NCBI GenBank assembly: GCA_958510875.1
Contig: OY294068.1
Location: 70,782,633 to 70,846,632, forward strand
DNA: 64,000 bases
Direction: 5' to 3'
Source of the DNA: Endomychus coccineus
Taxonomy: Eukaryota > Arthropoda > Insecta > Coleoptera > Endomychidae
Below the pieces are notes generated by a model. The model made no database searches, was not told where the DNA came from, and saw only the letters and a list, made by a program, of their open reading frames with translations. How positions within the stretch are numbered: the first letter of the stretch is position 1; the number at the start of each line of letters is the position of its first letter. Shown here piece after piece: positions 11,600 to 23,831 of the stretch. The position numbers and the translations under genes were made by a program.

Positions 11600-13926
11600 C
11601 AGGGTGTCCTCGAACTGCGTGGCCAAAATAAAACCGAAGATTCTTTGATTCGAAAAAAATTTGATGAGCCTTTTTACTTTTGCCTCAGTGTCTTGTTTAG
11701 CCGGTAGAGGGCTTCAAAGTTGCAAAAATAATTCTGTTTTTTCGGTATAACTTGAGGACGTGATGAAGGACTTTTACAATATTTGGCAGGTGAGTTACTG
11801 TTAATAATAGCCGTTTTTGACAGTGGAGCACAGAGCCTTAGAGACCATAGAAATGGCTCAAACTTGAGGATGTAACGGGAAAACTGTCCAGAACTTTTTT
11901 GTGGTCAATGTAATTCACTCGATATTTTTTATGTAGATAGCTTATCTAATTTGAAAACTTTTCTTACTCTTAGAACATTTTGATAAAATCAACGGATTAA
12001 TTTGAAAAAATTAATTTTTGAGTCTCTGCAATTTTGGCTTACTAATTTTACTTGATTAAAATACCTTAGTTGCCTTTGCTTTTCTAATGTCATTTTGGCG
12101 TTTGGAGAATTTATTCTCAAAACTGTCAGTTTTTACTTTGCTTTCCATAAAAATTTTATAAAATTATGGCTCAAAAAAACACTGAAATGGTTGATATGTT
12201 ATTGATTTATGGACTTTGTCGTTGCAATGGCCGGAGAAGAGTACAAGTTCATGGGGAAAGATATCCGCACCGCAGAATTCCAAATCGGCAAACCTTTGCT
12301 AATATCGAGAGGCGACTTCGGGAAACTGGCAGATTTGAAGCAAATTGCAGAGAAACTGAACGCAGACGGACAAGAAGGACGTTAGAGCTCGAAGAAGAGA
12401 TACTGGAAGCGGTTGGAACTGAACCTAGGATAAGCACACGACGTTTGGGACTTCGTATTGGAGCCTCAACATCATTAGTTCATAATGTACTGAAAGAAGA
12501 ACTGTTGTATCCCTATCATATTAAAACAGTTCAAGACTTATTGCCCATGGATCCAGGTCATCGGCTAGATTTCTGTCGGTTTATTTTGTAGAAGAATTCT
12601 GTTCACGGACGAAGCTACTTTCACGAGATGTGGTCTTTTTAACCTCCATAATGAACATTTCTATGCTGATGAAAATCCTCATGAAACGGAAGTTACACAT
12701 TTTCAGAATCAAACTAAAATCAATGTTTGGTTTGGAATTGTGGATAACGTTATTATTGGTCCTATTGTTATACCCGATCGATTGAACGGGGAGAGCTACT
12801 TGAACTTTTTGGAACTAAGGCTACCTGAACTGTTGAAGACTTGCCCTTACACATTCGTCGTGACCTTTGGTTTATGCATGATGGTGCACCTCCTCAATTC
12901 ACATTAGCTTTGAGGCGACATTTGAATGCGGAATATCCAGATCGCTGGATAGGTAGAGGACACGATGCACCAGTGAACTGGCCGGCCCGCTCCCCTGATT
13001 TGACGCCCTGCGACTTCTTTCTATGGGGCGCTTTGAAGTCGAAAGTTTATGCAGCTCCAGTAAACACACGGGAGAAATTGTTGCAACGAATTAATCATGA
13101 AGCGGATTTATTGAAGAATGATCCTGAAGTAGAGAGTTCAATTCAATTTCTTGAAACGAATTAATTTGTCTATTCAGGAAAATGGGCAACATTTCGAACA
13201 ATTGATGCCTTAGCGATTTCCCAAAAAGTTTTGTTGTTTCTTTTAATTTAGCATTTGTTTTTCCTAAATAATCACATTGTTTCCCCATTTCTATTGATTT
13301 TATTATTCGTGTTTTACCGAGATATTAACCATTTCAGTGTTAGTGAAATTTTGAGCCATAATTTCATAAAATTTGTACGGAAAGCAAAGTGAAAACTGAC
13401 AGTTTTGAGAATAAATTCTCCAAATGCCAAAATGACATTAGAAAAGCAGAGGCAACTAAGGTATTTTAATCAAGTAAAATTAGTAAACCAAAATTGCAGA
13501 GACTCGAAAATTAATTTTTTCAAGGTAATGCGTTGATTTTATCAAAATTTTTTAAGAGTAAGAAAAGTTTTCAAATTAGATAAGCTATCTACGTAAAAAA
13601 TATCGGGTGAATTACATTGACCACAAAAAAGTTCTGGACACTTTTCCCGTTACATCCTCAAGTTTGAGCCATTTCTATGGTCTCTAAGGCTCTGTGCTCC
13701 ACTCTCAAAAACGACTATTATTGACAGTAACTCACCTGCCAAATATTGTAAAAGTCCTCCATCACGTTCTCAAGTTATACCGAAAAAACAAAATTATTTT
13801 TGCAACTTTGAAGCCCTCTACCGGCTAAACAAGACACTTAAGGCAAAAGTAAAAAGGCTCATCGAATTTTTTTCGAGTCAAAGAATCTTCGGTTCCATTT
13901 TGGCCACGCAGTTCGAGGACACCCTG
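11600..13926 (+). mobile_element. Tc1/mariner-type transposon with ~595-bp terminal inverted repeats
   Basis: Starts CAGGGTGTCCTCGAACTGCG after TA (11598-11599) and ends with the complement before TA (13927-13928). The two ends stay complementary for almost 600 bp, with only scattered differences. The repeat reaches the transposase start: the ATG at 12166 is 566 bp from the left end, and the complementary CAT at 13357-13359 is 567 bp from the right end. Similarity continues for about 30 bp into the coding region. Mariner ends are usually about 30 bp, so this is a long-TIR derivative. The element is 2.3 kb and holds one decayed transposase gene. Confidence 0.9.
12166..13164 (+). pseudogene. 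Mariner-like (DUF4817/DDE_3) transposase with frameshifts
   Basis: Three open pieces in different frames follow one another. 12166-12591 holds the N-terminal helix-turn-helix region (EILEAVGTEPRISTRRLGLR, then ASTSLVHNVLKEELLYPYHI). About 12596-12835 has the first catalytic block LFTDEATFTRCGLFN, then INVWFGIVDN. 12841-13164 has the second catalytic block WFMHDGAPPQFTL and the C-terminal SPDLTPCDFFLWGALK. The breaks are near 12590 and 12838. The first Asp, DGAPP and DFF motifs are all still readable, so decay is modest. The first ten codons lie in the terminal inverted repeat, so the right end carries a mirrored copy of the start region. Confidence 0.88.
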
Positions 13927-14191
13927 TATACTACTTTTATTAATAACTTAAAAACGTTACTATGGTTTTAACACAGAAGTGCCATTATCAAACACATACA
14001 AACAAATCTCTTTTATTTCAAGAAGTAGAGAAGGATATTTATCTTTGAATTAATCTGTAGCTCATGAAGGGTACATTGTACATTTCTCATCGTAAAATAT
14101 AGAACGAACGACATTTATGTGAAAGGTGCATATATCTATATTTATTGAAAAATTAGTGAGTATTAAATGATAATATTTTATGTTTATTCAG

Positions 14192-14345
14192 GCGGGTCAG
14201 AAGGTGCTTGCAAATGTCGCGAAGACGAAATCGGAAAGGGAAAAAGAAAGGGAGAGAAAAATTGGACATCGAAGAGTTGGAGTGGGGGGTGAAATTACGT
14301 ACAAGAAAATTCAATCCAGTCAAATTATGGGTTCTATCCAATTAG
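14192..14345 (+). CDS. Internal exon of phosphatidylinositol-4-phosphate 5-kinase
   Basis: PIP5K phosphorylates PI4P to PI(4,5)P2 at the plasma membrane. A 154-bp exon is framed by a polypyrimidine-AG acceptor (TTTATTCAG, ending 14191) and a GTAAGT donor (14346). It is open throughout, entering in phase 0 and leaving after the first base of a Gly codon. The product contains KIGHRRVGVGGEITYKK and IQSSQIMGSIQLG, the block that opens the kinase domain of type I PIP5Ks; the insect skittles/PIP5K59B pattern is very similar, with the next residue Gly-Ile at a split codon. The upstream part is a charged Lys/Glu/Arg stretch. I found no partner exons, so neighbouring introns would be very long: at least about 14 kb upstream and possibly tens of kb downstream. 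An isolated duplicated exon cannot be excluded, but the intact splice sites argue for a live gene. Confidence 0.82.
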
Positions 14346-15530
14346 GTAAGTTTAAATTCCAATTTAACGTTTGATAATAATTAATCATAGTTCGTAATCG
14401 GCAAACAGCTTCTATTTACTATTACAACTATTATTAAAACGATATGAAATCAGCAAACAACTAGTTTCCGCATATGACTAATATGCTTTTATCGATAAGA
14501 AGGCCTTGAAGATTACACGATTATGAGTACAAATTTTACTCAACAATTTATTGGAAATAATGATTGGTACTGCAGGTGGGATACTCTTCCCTTCACTATC
14601 AAACTAAAACCAGTTGAAGGAAAATTCTATCACAAAGTAACGGCTTCTTCCATCGAATATTACACGATTCATAGTGAAAATTTTCGGATCTAATAGTTGT
14701 ATTATTTATAATATTCTCGAATCAAAGTTTTTCGTGAAAAAATAACTGTCCAGATGAAGATTCTATTATGCTTTTTGCGATTCAGCTGGCCGGGCTCGTG
14801 ATGTTGCAACAAATAATGGCTGTAATAATTTCAATAGTTTTAAAATACGTTTATCCATAATCAAGTTATAAACGGCCATTATCACCATCATTTAAGTCAT
14901 ATAAAGTGGCATTTTATCCACACGTGGAATAAACTAACTATATCTGAAACTACTGCAATATATGTGCGTTACATATGAAACACTGAATACTTAATGCTAG
15001 CTATTATACAAACATAGTAAATAATGAAACCGATGTATAATGATCCCATCTCGCTTGCACGCCCAAAATTCTTTTCTTTTTATTGCTAATGTAGTATAAA
15101 AACGATGATTACCACGTAAAAATATATGCAAATACCTACATTTTGACGCCAAGCAGATGTCAATCGGATGAAAAGGACATGAGATATCTCAATTAGAAAA
15201 TAAGCTAAAAAATTGACTTAAACTGGAATTTCTCGGAAACTATTTAATATTTTAACTTGAAATTTGTAGAGCAGTTTTGAGGGCATAAAACCTACCTTCA
15301 GTTCAAATGTCAGCGCTAAATCGGTTGAAAACTGCCCGAGTAAGCCCCCACGGAAGTTTCCATGCATTTATGTATATATATACATCTATTGCGAGGAAGG
15401 GGGAGGTCGGATTAACTTGAAATTTGAAGTGGGAGTTCTTTAAATACCCCAAAATGGCGAAAAAAAAGGGGTTGCGGTCAATTTATGAGGTAGAAATTTC
15501 AGACTTTTGTTTCATACACCAAAACAAACA
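14346..15530. other. Probable PIP5K intron, no feature
   Basis: AT-rich, no open frame of note and no recognised transposon until 15.5 kb. A short (TA)n-type run sits near 15370-15390. Confidence 0.4.
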
Positions 15531-15589
15531 TTTTGCGTGGGGTCGCGTTAAATCATAAAAATTTTTCGGTCAAAATGTTTCACATACTC

Positions 15590-16455
15590 TACTATAAGAG
15601 AAGTAGACGATTTCAGCACAGATTTTCTATCAATATTTGGGGAGGAGTCTTTAATGGTCATTTATTGGTGTTGCAAGAACTGAATAATCGCATGAACGCA
15701 AATAATTTCAGGGACTTGAAAACCATCTGTATGGCTTACTAGAAGACATTCCGTTGAATATTAGACAAGAACTGTACTTCCAACAAGATGATGCTCTCCT
15801 CACAATGGCAGATTTGTGACAGAGTGGCTGAGTAATAATTTTTATGATAGACAGATTGGTGGATTTTTAAAAAGGGTTCACCATAGTGATGATTCCATGC
15901 CACTGACTTTTTATATTGTGCTCTAGCACTAGACTTGGTAATAGGTATTAATAGACTTAGTTTCTCCATCGAACGGGGAAGTTGTGGAACACTGATAAGT
16001 GAGTTCTTTTCTGATGCTTATATATCTCTAAACTTTCAAGAAAAATTCCAATGGCCATATCATCTCCCAACATTCCACCGCTGGTTCACACGATGTTCTA
16101 TGAACATTTAGGAAAAAACTGTACTTCCAACAAGATGGTGCTCTCCTCACAATGGCAGATTTGTGAGTGACTGAGTAATAATTTACGTGATTACAGATTC
16201 GTCGGTTTTTATAAAGGGTTCACCCTAGTGATGTTTCCACGCCACTGGCTTCTCATATTTTGCTCTGGCACTACACTTGGTAATAGGTATTAATAGACTT
16301 AGTTTTTCCATCGAACGGGGAAGTTGTGGAACACTGATAAGTGAGTTCTTTTCTGATGCTTATATATCTCTAAACTTTCAAGAAAAATTCCAATGGCCAT
16401 ATCATCTCCCAACATTCCACCGCTGGTTCACACGATGTTCTATGAACGTTTCGCA
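15590..16455 (+). pseudogene. Mariner-like transposase fragment with internal tandem duplication
   Basis: The plus strand reads, across several frames, FSINIWGGVFNGHLL (about 15625), then NIRQELYFQQDDAPPHNGRF (about 15757). These are the IWGG and QDGAPPH blocks of the same DUF4817/DDE_3 transposase class as the elements at 8.8 and 11.6 kb. From about 15771 to 16110 the sequence is duplicated directly at 16118 to about 16455 (period about 342-347 bp); the second copy again has QQDGAL-like codons followed by TGA. The tail of each unit (CATTCCACCGCTGGTTCACA) is not transposase and may be a different captured sequence; a similar end word occurs near 26890. Dead. Confidence 0.7.
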
Positions 16456-16749
16456 AAATTCAGTGTTGATTGTAAAAGATCCAATTGTTGAGAACGATAC
16501 ATTTTGATCGGCTGCAACATTCTCAATTACAACAGCGATATTCCCTTCTCTCAATGTACGGGTTCATCACGCAATGAAAATGTTGAAACTTTATTTACAA
16601 TCACAAGTCTTTCAATTGTGGATCGAGCAGGTCCACTGTGACGACCTTCAATTGTATATTGTGCAGTTGTTGCAACATTTTGGTTATAAGTTAGAATAAT
16701 TTGCAAACGTTGTTCGAGTATCTTTCTATAATTAAATCGCAAATATTGA

Positions 16750-17560
16750 TAATAGTTCAGTTTATAAGTTGGGGACTTTGGCCCACTTTCTAAAAAAAAG
16801 CAAGAGGTCGTATCGAAAAAATTCTTTTTGCATAATGTTCTGTAGCCGATTTGAATCATTTGTAGGGGTTGAGCTAAGAAAACACGGCCTCCCATTCACC
16901 CTAAACGCTAAATTAACCTTATTTTCACCCTCTTTTTTCAGATAACTTTGAATTTATAAAAAATGGGTTTTTTGGGTCGCTGAACATGAATCCGAGGTCA
17001 TTTTCCCTGAAAACTCATTCAATTGGCTGAAAATCAGGGAAATTTCGTCATATTCATAGAAAATTGCTCATTTTTCACGCGATTATCGTTTCATACATAA
17101 ATCACGAAAACCCTTATAGCGACTTATCACACGATACTTTCAATGACGTGGAAAATTTTTCTCTTCAGGTTTTCCACAGTTTTCCCAGATTTTCCTAGTT
17201 TCGGCCTACGAAATACGCGACTGCCAATAACTTTTATGTATAAAACGATAATCGCGTAAAAAATGAGCAATTTTGTATGAAAATGACGAAATTCCCCTGA
17301 TTTTCAGCCCATTGAATGAGTTTTCCGGGAAAATGACCTCGGATTCATGTTCAGCGACCCAAAAAACAATTTTTTTTATAAATTCAAAGTTATTTTAACG
17401 TGAAAATAGGGTTAATTTAGCGTTTAGGGGTGAATGGGAGGCCGTGAATGAATGATTTAAATCGGCCACAGAACGTTATGCAAAAAGAATTTTTTTGATA
17501 CGACCTCTTGTTTTTTTTTTTTAGAAAGTTCCCCAGCTTATTGACTGGACTATAAGTATA
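16750..17560. mobile_element. ~0.8-kb palindromic (foldback) element
   Basis: The left arm, about 16752-17105, is complementary to the right arm, about 17225-17558. The outer blocks (TTTCTAAAAAAAAGCAAGAG against its complement near 17505), the middle blocks (GGCCTCCCATTCACCC at 16887 against GGGTGAATGGGAGGCC near 17430), and the inner blocks around ACGCGATTATCGTTT (17078) all pair in order. Inside each arm sits TTTTTTGGGTCGCTGAACAT, related to the core of the 5.1-8.5-kb element. No open frame. It is a long-TIR non-autonomous element or a foldback transposon. Confidence 0.85.
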
Positions 17561-18117
17561 ACTGGCGCAGCAAAAATACATAAATATCAATGCGTACATG
17601 GTTCAACAGTCGGAAGCTTTGTGGTGCCCCTATTGGAAAATCCGTTACCTTTGCACTGAAATATTGTAACAAGTAGCCTCATTCACTTAATTCACTGACC
17701 GGTTTACTCGGGCGGATGTAATTCCGACACCAAACAGATAAACGTTGTTCATCGTATTTAAAAATGACGTCATACTTTGTTACTTTTACAACGAATTCCC
17801 TTCTACAATTTCCCTAAGTATGTACCGCGCTACTTTCGTCAAATAAGGTATATTTCATTTTTACAGTTGGCATCACATTACAGAGTGCCGATATAAATTG
17901 TGGATTTATTAAATTGATTTGACGGTTTATAATTTGTTGTGAATCTAAATTTTCATAGCATTAAACTATTACAATCCACAAGTACAGAAACTTCTCAACG
18001 TCTATAAAATCGCAAGTAAACGAAGCAGAGGTGAAGCAATTTCAAGCCCAAGAAGAAAACGGTTACGGGCTGAAGTAGTTGTAGTAAATGATTTTGACTA
18101 GAGCGCAATTCGAAATG
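17561..18117. other. No gene seen
   Basis: AT-rich sequence without domains or obvious repeats between two palindromes. Confidence 0.45.
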
Positions 18118-18828
18118 TTAGTTTTTGTGTGACGTGCATTTTTGCATTTCTATAGAGGACAATGCATCTCGTTGAATGCACTTTAAGAAGCTGCAATATG
18201 GCAAAAGATGCCCAGATATAACCGAAATAACCCAGAATTTCTTACTCGGGGGATTTTTGGGGTCCCTGATTACGATTCCGTTACCAGATTTGAGCTACGT
18301 CGCACCTGGGGCCCAGGGCATCCTGGTACCTTAGTCGTCTCCGGGGGATTAATCAACATATCTTCTGCAATAGAGTGAAACTTGTTAGGGAGATTTTCGG
18401 TGATGACCATGACCCTCAATAGTCACCTGGTGGTCAGAATACCCTGATTACCTAGATATTCTCCAGGGACTATTTTTAATATGCTCAGAAACGCAACCAA
18501 AATCGTCTCTCGGGGTATTTTGGGGTTGATGATCACGATTCCGGTGCCAGATTCAAACTGCGTCGCTCCATGTGCTCTTGGGAATCCACTTACGTTGTCT
18601 CCACGGAATTAGTGAAATTATCTTTTGCAATGGAAGGAAACTTGTGAGGGAGGCTCTTTTGAGGTTGCTGGTTGTGATCAGCGACCCTAGAAACCCCCCG
18701 ACTAAAAAAATTTGGGCTATTTCGGTTCCACATTTTTGTCACATAGAATTTCAACTCCTGAAAGTGTATTCAAAGACATGCATTTTGCTCTATAGAAATG
18801 TAAAAATGCACGCCATACTAAAACAAAC
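18118..18828. mobile_element. ~0.7-kb inverted-repeat element with internal direct repeat
   Basis: Left arm 18118-18290 (CGTGCATTTTTGCATTTCTA, then AACCGAAATAACCC) is complementary to right arm about 18680-18828 (TAGAAATGTAAAAATGCACG, preceded by GGGCTATTTCGGTT). The inner end of each arm has a version of the shared core, GGGTCCCTGATTACGATTCC at about 18270 and its complement near 18685. The core recurs a third time at 18525-18545, where a diverged copy of about 18260-18400 starts, so the interior is a direct duplication. Non-coding. Confidence 0.75.
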
Positions 18829-21800
18829 TGGTAACATTTTATCTAAATGGCTTCCTGAATCGAAAAAAAAAATCAAAATCGATTCAGCCGATTTTTTTTC
18901 GACTATTTGGCCTTTTTTGTACTTTATTTCCCTGACTAGTTGGTACATATGGTAGTTCGGTAGAAAAATTTTTTGGCTATGTAGAAAGAGCCTCTAGGAA
19001 AAGCTACACTAGAAATATGGGCAAAAACTATCCGACACACTGAAGTAGAAATGCAACGTTGATGAAACAGAGAAGTTGTATTTGATCGGGAACGGTTTTT
19101 CGCCAAATTCGTTAACTAACAGTTTATTGTCTGTTTTTATTCCAAACCGTGATTTAAACTAACATCTGATCGAAAATTATGTGAAACGTCAAAGTATCGC
19201 GAATGACAATCGAAGGCGTCTATATTACGAAAAAATATGAAATCTTTTAGCCGATAAACGTTACTTTCGGTCGCATTTTTAGGGTTATAATGACTCATTT
19301 TCATATATAGTACGTGAAAAATAATTGAAAATGCGTTATAAACGATCGCATCAAGCGTTTAAACATTATCCACAACCTAAACCAGGCTGTAGTCTAATTG
19401 CCTCAACGGCAACATGTATGTGATTTCTCAAATCTTCCTGTTAACTTGTGTAACATACACCATACTTTTTATTTGATAAATAAAAAAATAAAAGACATAA
19501 AAATCACAGTGTAAACTCTTTTATAGTTTATTTTCACTACAGGTAAACGGTTCAATGTTATTGGCAATAAAAATATTGTGTTCCATGGTTACTGGCGTCA
19601 TTGTCATAAAGTACTCTCTGATATCAAATAAGCCTCTCTACTTTTATAGTAAAATTAAATAACAGACTAGTAGGATATATCGTTGAAGACACCACGGGTG
19701 TTATAAACAAAATAATATCTCTGTCTACGTATTACCCTAAAAACATCGTTGATACCTTAATTAATATATAAGTTTCCTTGGCAAATACTTCGACTGATTT
19801 GAAAGGAATATATTTAAGAACGGAGAAAAATATTTCAAATAAAATTCATCTAGAGAAGAACTGATAACATAAGAAGATGTCAATAAAGTTATTAAATAAG
19901 AGTTGAAATCACTTTGGTCTGCTGGTCGACAAACCTCCTTTAAAAATAGTGAAGAGTATTTCTCAAAACATATGCAAAGTTTCTTTTAACAAAAATTTAT
20001 TTCTCTATTAAAGTACTATTTTTATTGGTCTATTAAGTACTTATTATTGCAACTTAGGTCATTAAATTTAGATATACGCATGCCAGAATCGTTGATCGTA
20101 AAGATTTATTGTTTAATTACCGGCTGTAAACATAGCGTATGACTTGCTAAAATAAACATGATTTCGGTAGGGCTACATACATCATGATTCAATAGGTAGC
20201 TGTCAGACAACAAACAGAACAGCAATAATTTTGTGCAGTCGTGGAAACTAGCATGCGGTAGGGTCTAGACTTATGACTATGTAAAATAAACACCACTTGC
20301 ACGCTAAGTAGGAATATAAACAATCTTCAAATGGAGTGGATAGATAATAATTCATGTGATCATCTGACTATAATCTCTATTTGAAATAGGTGTTGCGTAC
20401 AAAATTCCACTAATGCCATACGAACTAAAAAAACTTTTCATGTCTTATATATCGGCATATATCGAATTGACTCTGACAGTGATAGTGTCACACCCCCACC
20501 ACACACTGTCATAAGATCGATCTTCATTCCACTGGAACAAAAGGGCTAGAATCAAAAAATGTTTCCCTTCCTAAGTTTTATTCAATTTCTCACTTATAAT
20601 AAATATTTAAGAACTTCCAATGCGAAATTGGAATATTTTGGCAACGTGACGAGATTGGTTTGCATCATTATTTTTCAAAAATCGAAATTTAATATAAATT
20701 ATAAAGGAAAACTCAACAATTTTTATGTCAAAATAAGAACAAATTATTCAGCTGTAATATTACATATGGATTGTTCGCCCAAACAAAGAAATGTTCTTTA
20801 TTTATTATATCAAATAATTCAAATTATTTGTAATTTTAAATGCAATGCACAAACTGTTGTAGTGTTTACCAAATGTGTGAAGAAAAATAAAGTACCTACT
20901 TACTGGTCCTGCTTGCATAGAATGCACATTCAATAGTACAAAAAAAAATGCTTTGCTATTAAATGACAGAAAGACAGTGAATGGCTAAGAAAGTGTTTTT
21001 CAGAAAGCCCATCGCTGGTACAAAATGCTTTTTGAGAGTTTACTTGATCCATTATTATTATACAACTGGCCCTACACCTGAAAGATTTGTAGAAAGATTC
21101 GGAAAATGTCTACTCCAATTCAATGTTATTGAGCCATAATGTGATGTTAAAGTAAGCGTTATTATTTATGAAAACAAACTCTCAAAATACCCGATTATCC
21201 AAATCTTCAAATCAATGCACGATTTTAAAATTTACTTTCGATAACCTCAGTAACAGTATTTTAGTAGGATGAATATAATATTTCAAGAAATATTCAAGTA
21301 ATCTATTTTGGAGTCATACAAATTGGAAGATTTCCTTTTGTATTAATTATCTTTGACGTGTATTTCATTTTCTGTAGCATACTTATGTATTAATGATATT
21401 GAAATGGGTAAATTTAAATTTTGCTTGGCATTGGTACTATGAAGTAAGAGGTTGTTTTGTATCACCAAACGAGAACACATTACTTAATGTATTGAATTCA
21501 CTCGTTAGTTCAACTAAAACAGAAGTAACAAGGAAACATTTTTGGGAAAATTCATTTCGTTTAGATCTTACATATATTTCACAAGAGAGCCATAAAGAAC
21601 ATAAAAAATACGACTATTCTGATAACTAAAAGTTTCAAATGCAGGTATGAAAACTTCAACTTCAGAAGAGTAAGCGTGTAGCTTTAAATCGATATCATTT
21701 ATTTGTATCAAATTTGCGGTTGACTTTAAAATTGCTGTTGTAACTTCAGGTTATTGCATAAGTACATCAATATAATAAATATTACTTTACTGTCTCAAGT

Positions 21801-22079
21801 AGTTCCTTTAAACGTTGCACATTAACAATAACAAAATTATTCACTTTATTAATATGTCTTTGTCCATATGTTCTGGTTTGTTTCCGTAGCTTCTTTCCAC
21901 ATAGACACTACCATCTACACAAACGTGATCCCTGTAATAGTTTCCAGTAATACCCCAGGTGTATTCAATGTGTTTGTAAATGTAAGGACCAAAAACCAAT
22001 TTCTGCCAAAATATTCGCTACATATTCTGATTGTGGCTTATTCAATGAAGAACACGTTGATAACTTTGGGTGGATTTAA
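18829..22079. other. No recognisable gene (3.2 kb)
   Basis: AT-rich. The longest frames (20559-20936, 125 codons; 21393-21629, 78 codons) are Asn/Lys/Phe-rich and match no family I know. No conserved exon with splice sites was found. Confidence 0.4.
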
Positions 22080-23130
22080 ATCCCCCTATCTGCCCGTCCA
22101 ATGGACTCTAGACACGACGTATTTGCCCTCTCCCATTCTCAATAGCACGCCAACTGCCTGGCAGAGACCAACGCCTTAATTGTAGAGAAGACGGTCTTTT
22201 GAACCATCGGGGCCCTTCTCCCTCTGCCTACTCGTGTAGTGTTAATACCATAGAGCTGAAGAATAGAGTTCTTGAAGGTGCTATATTTTTGACTTCGTCT
22301 TATGAAGGCAGACTACCTCTTTCTACTCGGTCTCGATATGCCCCGCGTAGGCGGAGAGTGCGAGAAAGAGGCCCGAGAATTAGAAAGAGAAAGGCTGCCT
22401 TCAAATTTCTTAGAGAGGGTCTTTTTGTGAAGCGTTGCGCTTACGGGACTCAAGAACTCTACCTTCATCTCTATGGTTAATACAGCTCTCGTTTGACGAG
22501 TAGCCGTCGGTCTCTTATCATCGGCCTACCAAATATCATTGCCCTGGCCGCTAATCAATTGCCCAGAGACCTGGGATAAGAAGCACAGACACCGGACTTT
22601 AGGGGTAAAGTCATGTGGTGCAGCATTTATCCACGCAGAGACAGCTGTTTTTTCGGCTCCGGCGGGACTACTGTCCCGTTGTTTTTATGGGTAAACGTTA
22701 TGTGGTGCACCGTTTATCTGACGTTTCGCAGAGACACCTTCTTTCACCGCGATCTAGCTGGCAGAGCCTACTTTAAGCGAGAACCTACAAACATATGGCG
22801 GAGTTGGCACCGTACTTGCTGAATGCTGACTATCCCCCTAACTACCGAGGAATAGTCCCACTCGCCTACCCATGTTAGACTAAGCTACGTTTACGAGCCA
22901 TCGCTGACCTCGTTCAAGTTTGGCCTTCCGCATGTGTCTACCACGTCCGTGAATCCGTTCTGATGAGCAACCCTGGGATAAGAAAGTAGGGGTTCGTGGT
23001 TTTAGTGGGGAAATGTATGTGGTGCCCAGTTCACCGGATCTTTTACAGTGGCAACTGTTAGTTTCGTCCCTAGCGGTTACTTATCTCGACACCCGCGCAG
23101 AAGCTACTGCCAGTTTCTCTCCGGCCTGGT
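22080..23130 (+). other. GC-rich block of unknown origin with internal repeats
   Basis: Base composition switches abruptly to about half G+C for roughly 1 kb. Three diverged internal copies of one block occur near 22603, 22688 and 23010; each has GTAAA/GGAAA, then ATGTGGTGCA/C, then GTTTATC/GTTCACC. The phrase CTGGGATAAGAA also occurs twice (22570, 22974). The 93-codon frame 22199-22480 is Arg-rich but not identifiable. Composition and repeats suggest the 5' or ORF1 region of an old non-LTR retrotransposon. That is inference only. Confidence 0.4.
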
Positions 23131-23830
23131 AGTTCTCTGAACAGTGGTCATTTCATAATGTAGGAGTATTATAATTTAGGTATATTATTATTCCTCCTTC
23201 ACTATTGTTGTTTATCACGTTTCTTCGACCCCTTGAGAAGAAGAAACCCCTTGGAGGGTTCCATAAAACTCGAAATTCAAACCAATTTAGGAAGTTGTTT
23301 TGATACATTTCACCATGATAATCGACATCCTTTGTTTTTGAAGAAAATATATGTACACTAGGAATAAAACTTGCTCTACAAGGAACAGGAAGTACCTACA
23401 ATATACAGTGTGCCATCCACTTTCATCGTTTTCACAGTTTTAGTGCAAGGATTGCACTATTATTTATTTTATAATTTTGATGCATTCAATCTATATGCCA
23501 GACTTGTTAAAAGCGATAAACGATGCAAAATTGGAAGAAATATAATAAACTTCCGGTTTTTACACGTTATTTTTATTTGTGTAAAAACTCCTCATCGCAC
23601 CACTAAAAATAATTCACATCAATGATCAACCATCTCCGGCAATGGTATAATAACCGCTTGAGAAATTGTTTGAAGTACCTAGATGTTCAGATATTTCCGA
23701 AAGTGGTAGCTTTATTGGTAGATATTATATATCTGCCGGACATAGTTGTTCAGTGACTACATCCTTTGTCTCGTTCCACTGACGTGCTCATAAAATAGCA
23801 AAACAGCTGTCTGGGACTAGTAGATGTGTT
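23131..23830. other. No gene seen
   Basis: AT-rich, no domain; the 84-codon frame at 23371 is unassigned. Confidence 0.4.
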
Positions 23831-23831
23831 A

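Noticed and set aside
14153..14341. 62-codon minus frame over the PIP5K exon
   Set aside because: Antisense of the exon, without support.
20559..20936. 125-codon plus-strand frame
   Set aside because: AT-rich, Asn/Lys/Phe-rich, no domain, no splice or homology support; likely chance.
22199..22480. Arg-rich 93-codon frame in the GC-rich block
   Set aside because: Arginine richness comes from G+C and AGA/CGG runs; no recognisable family.
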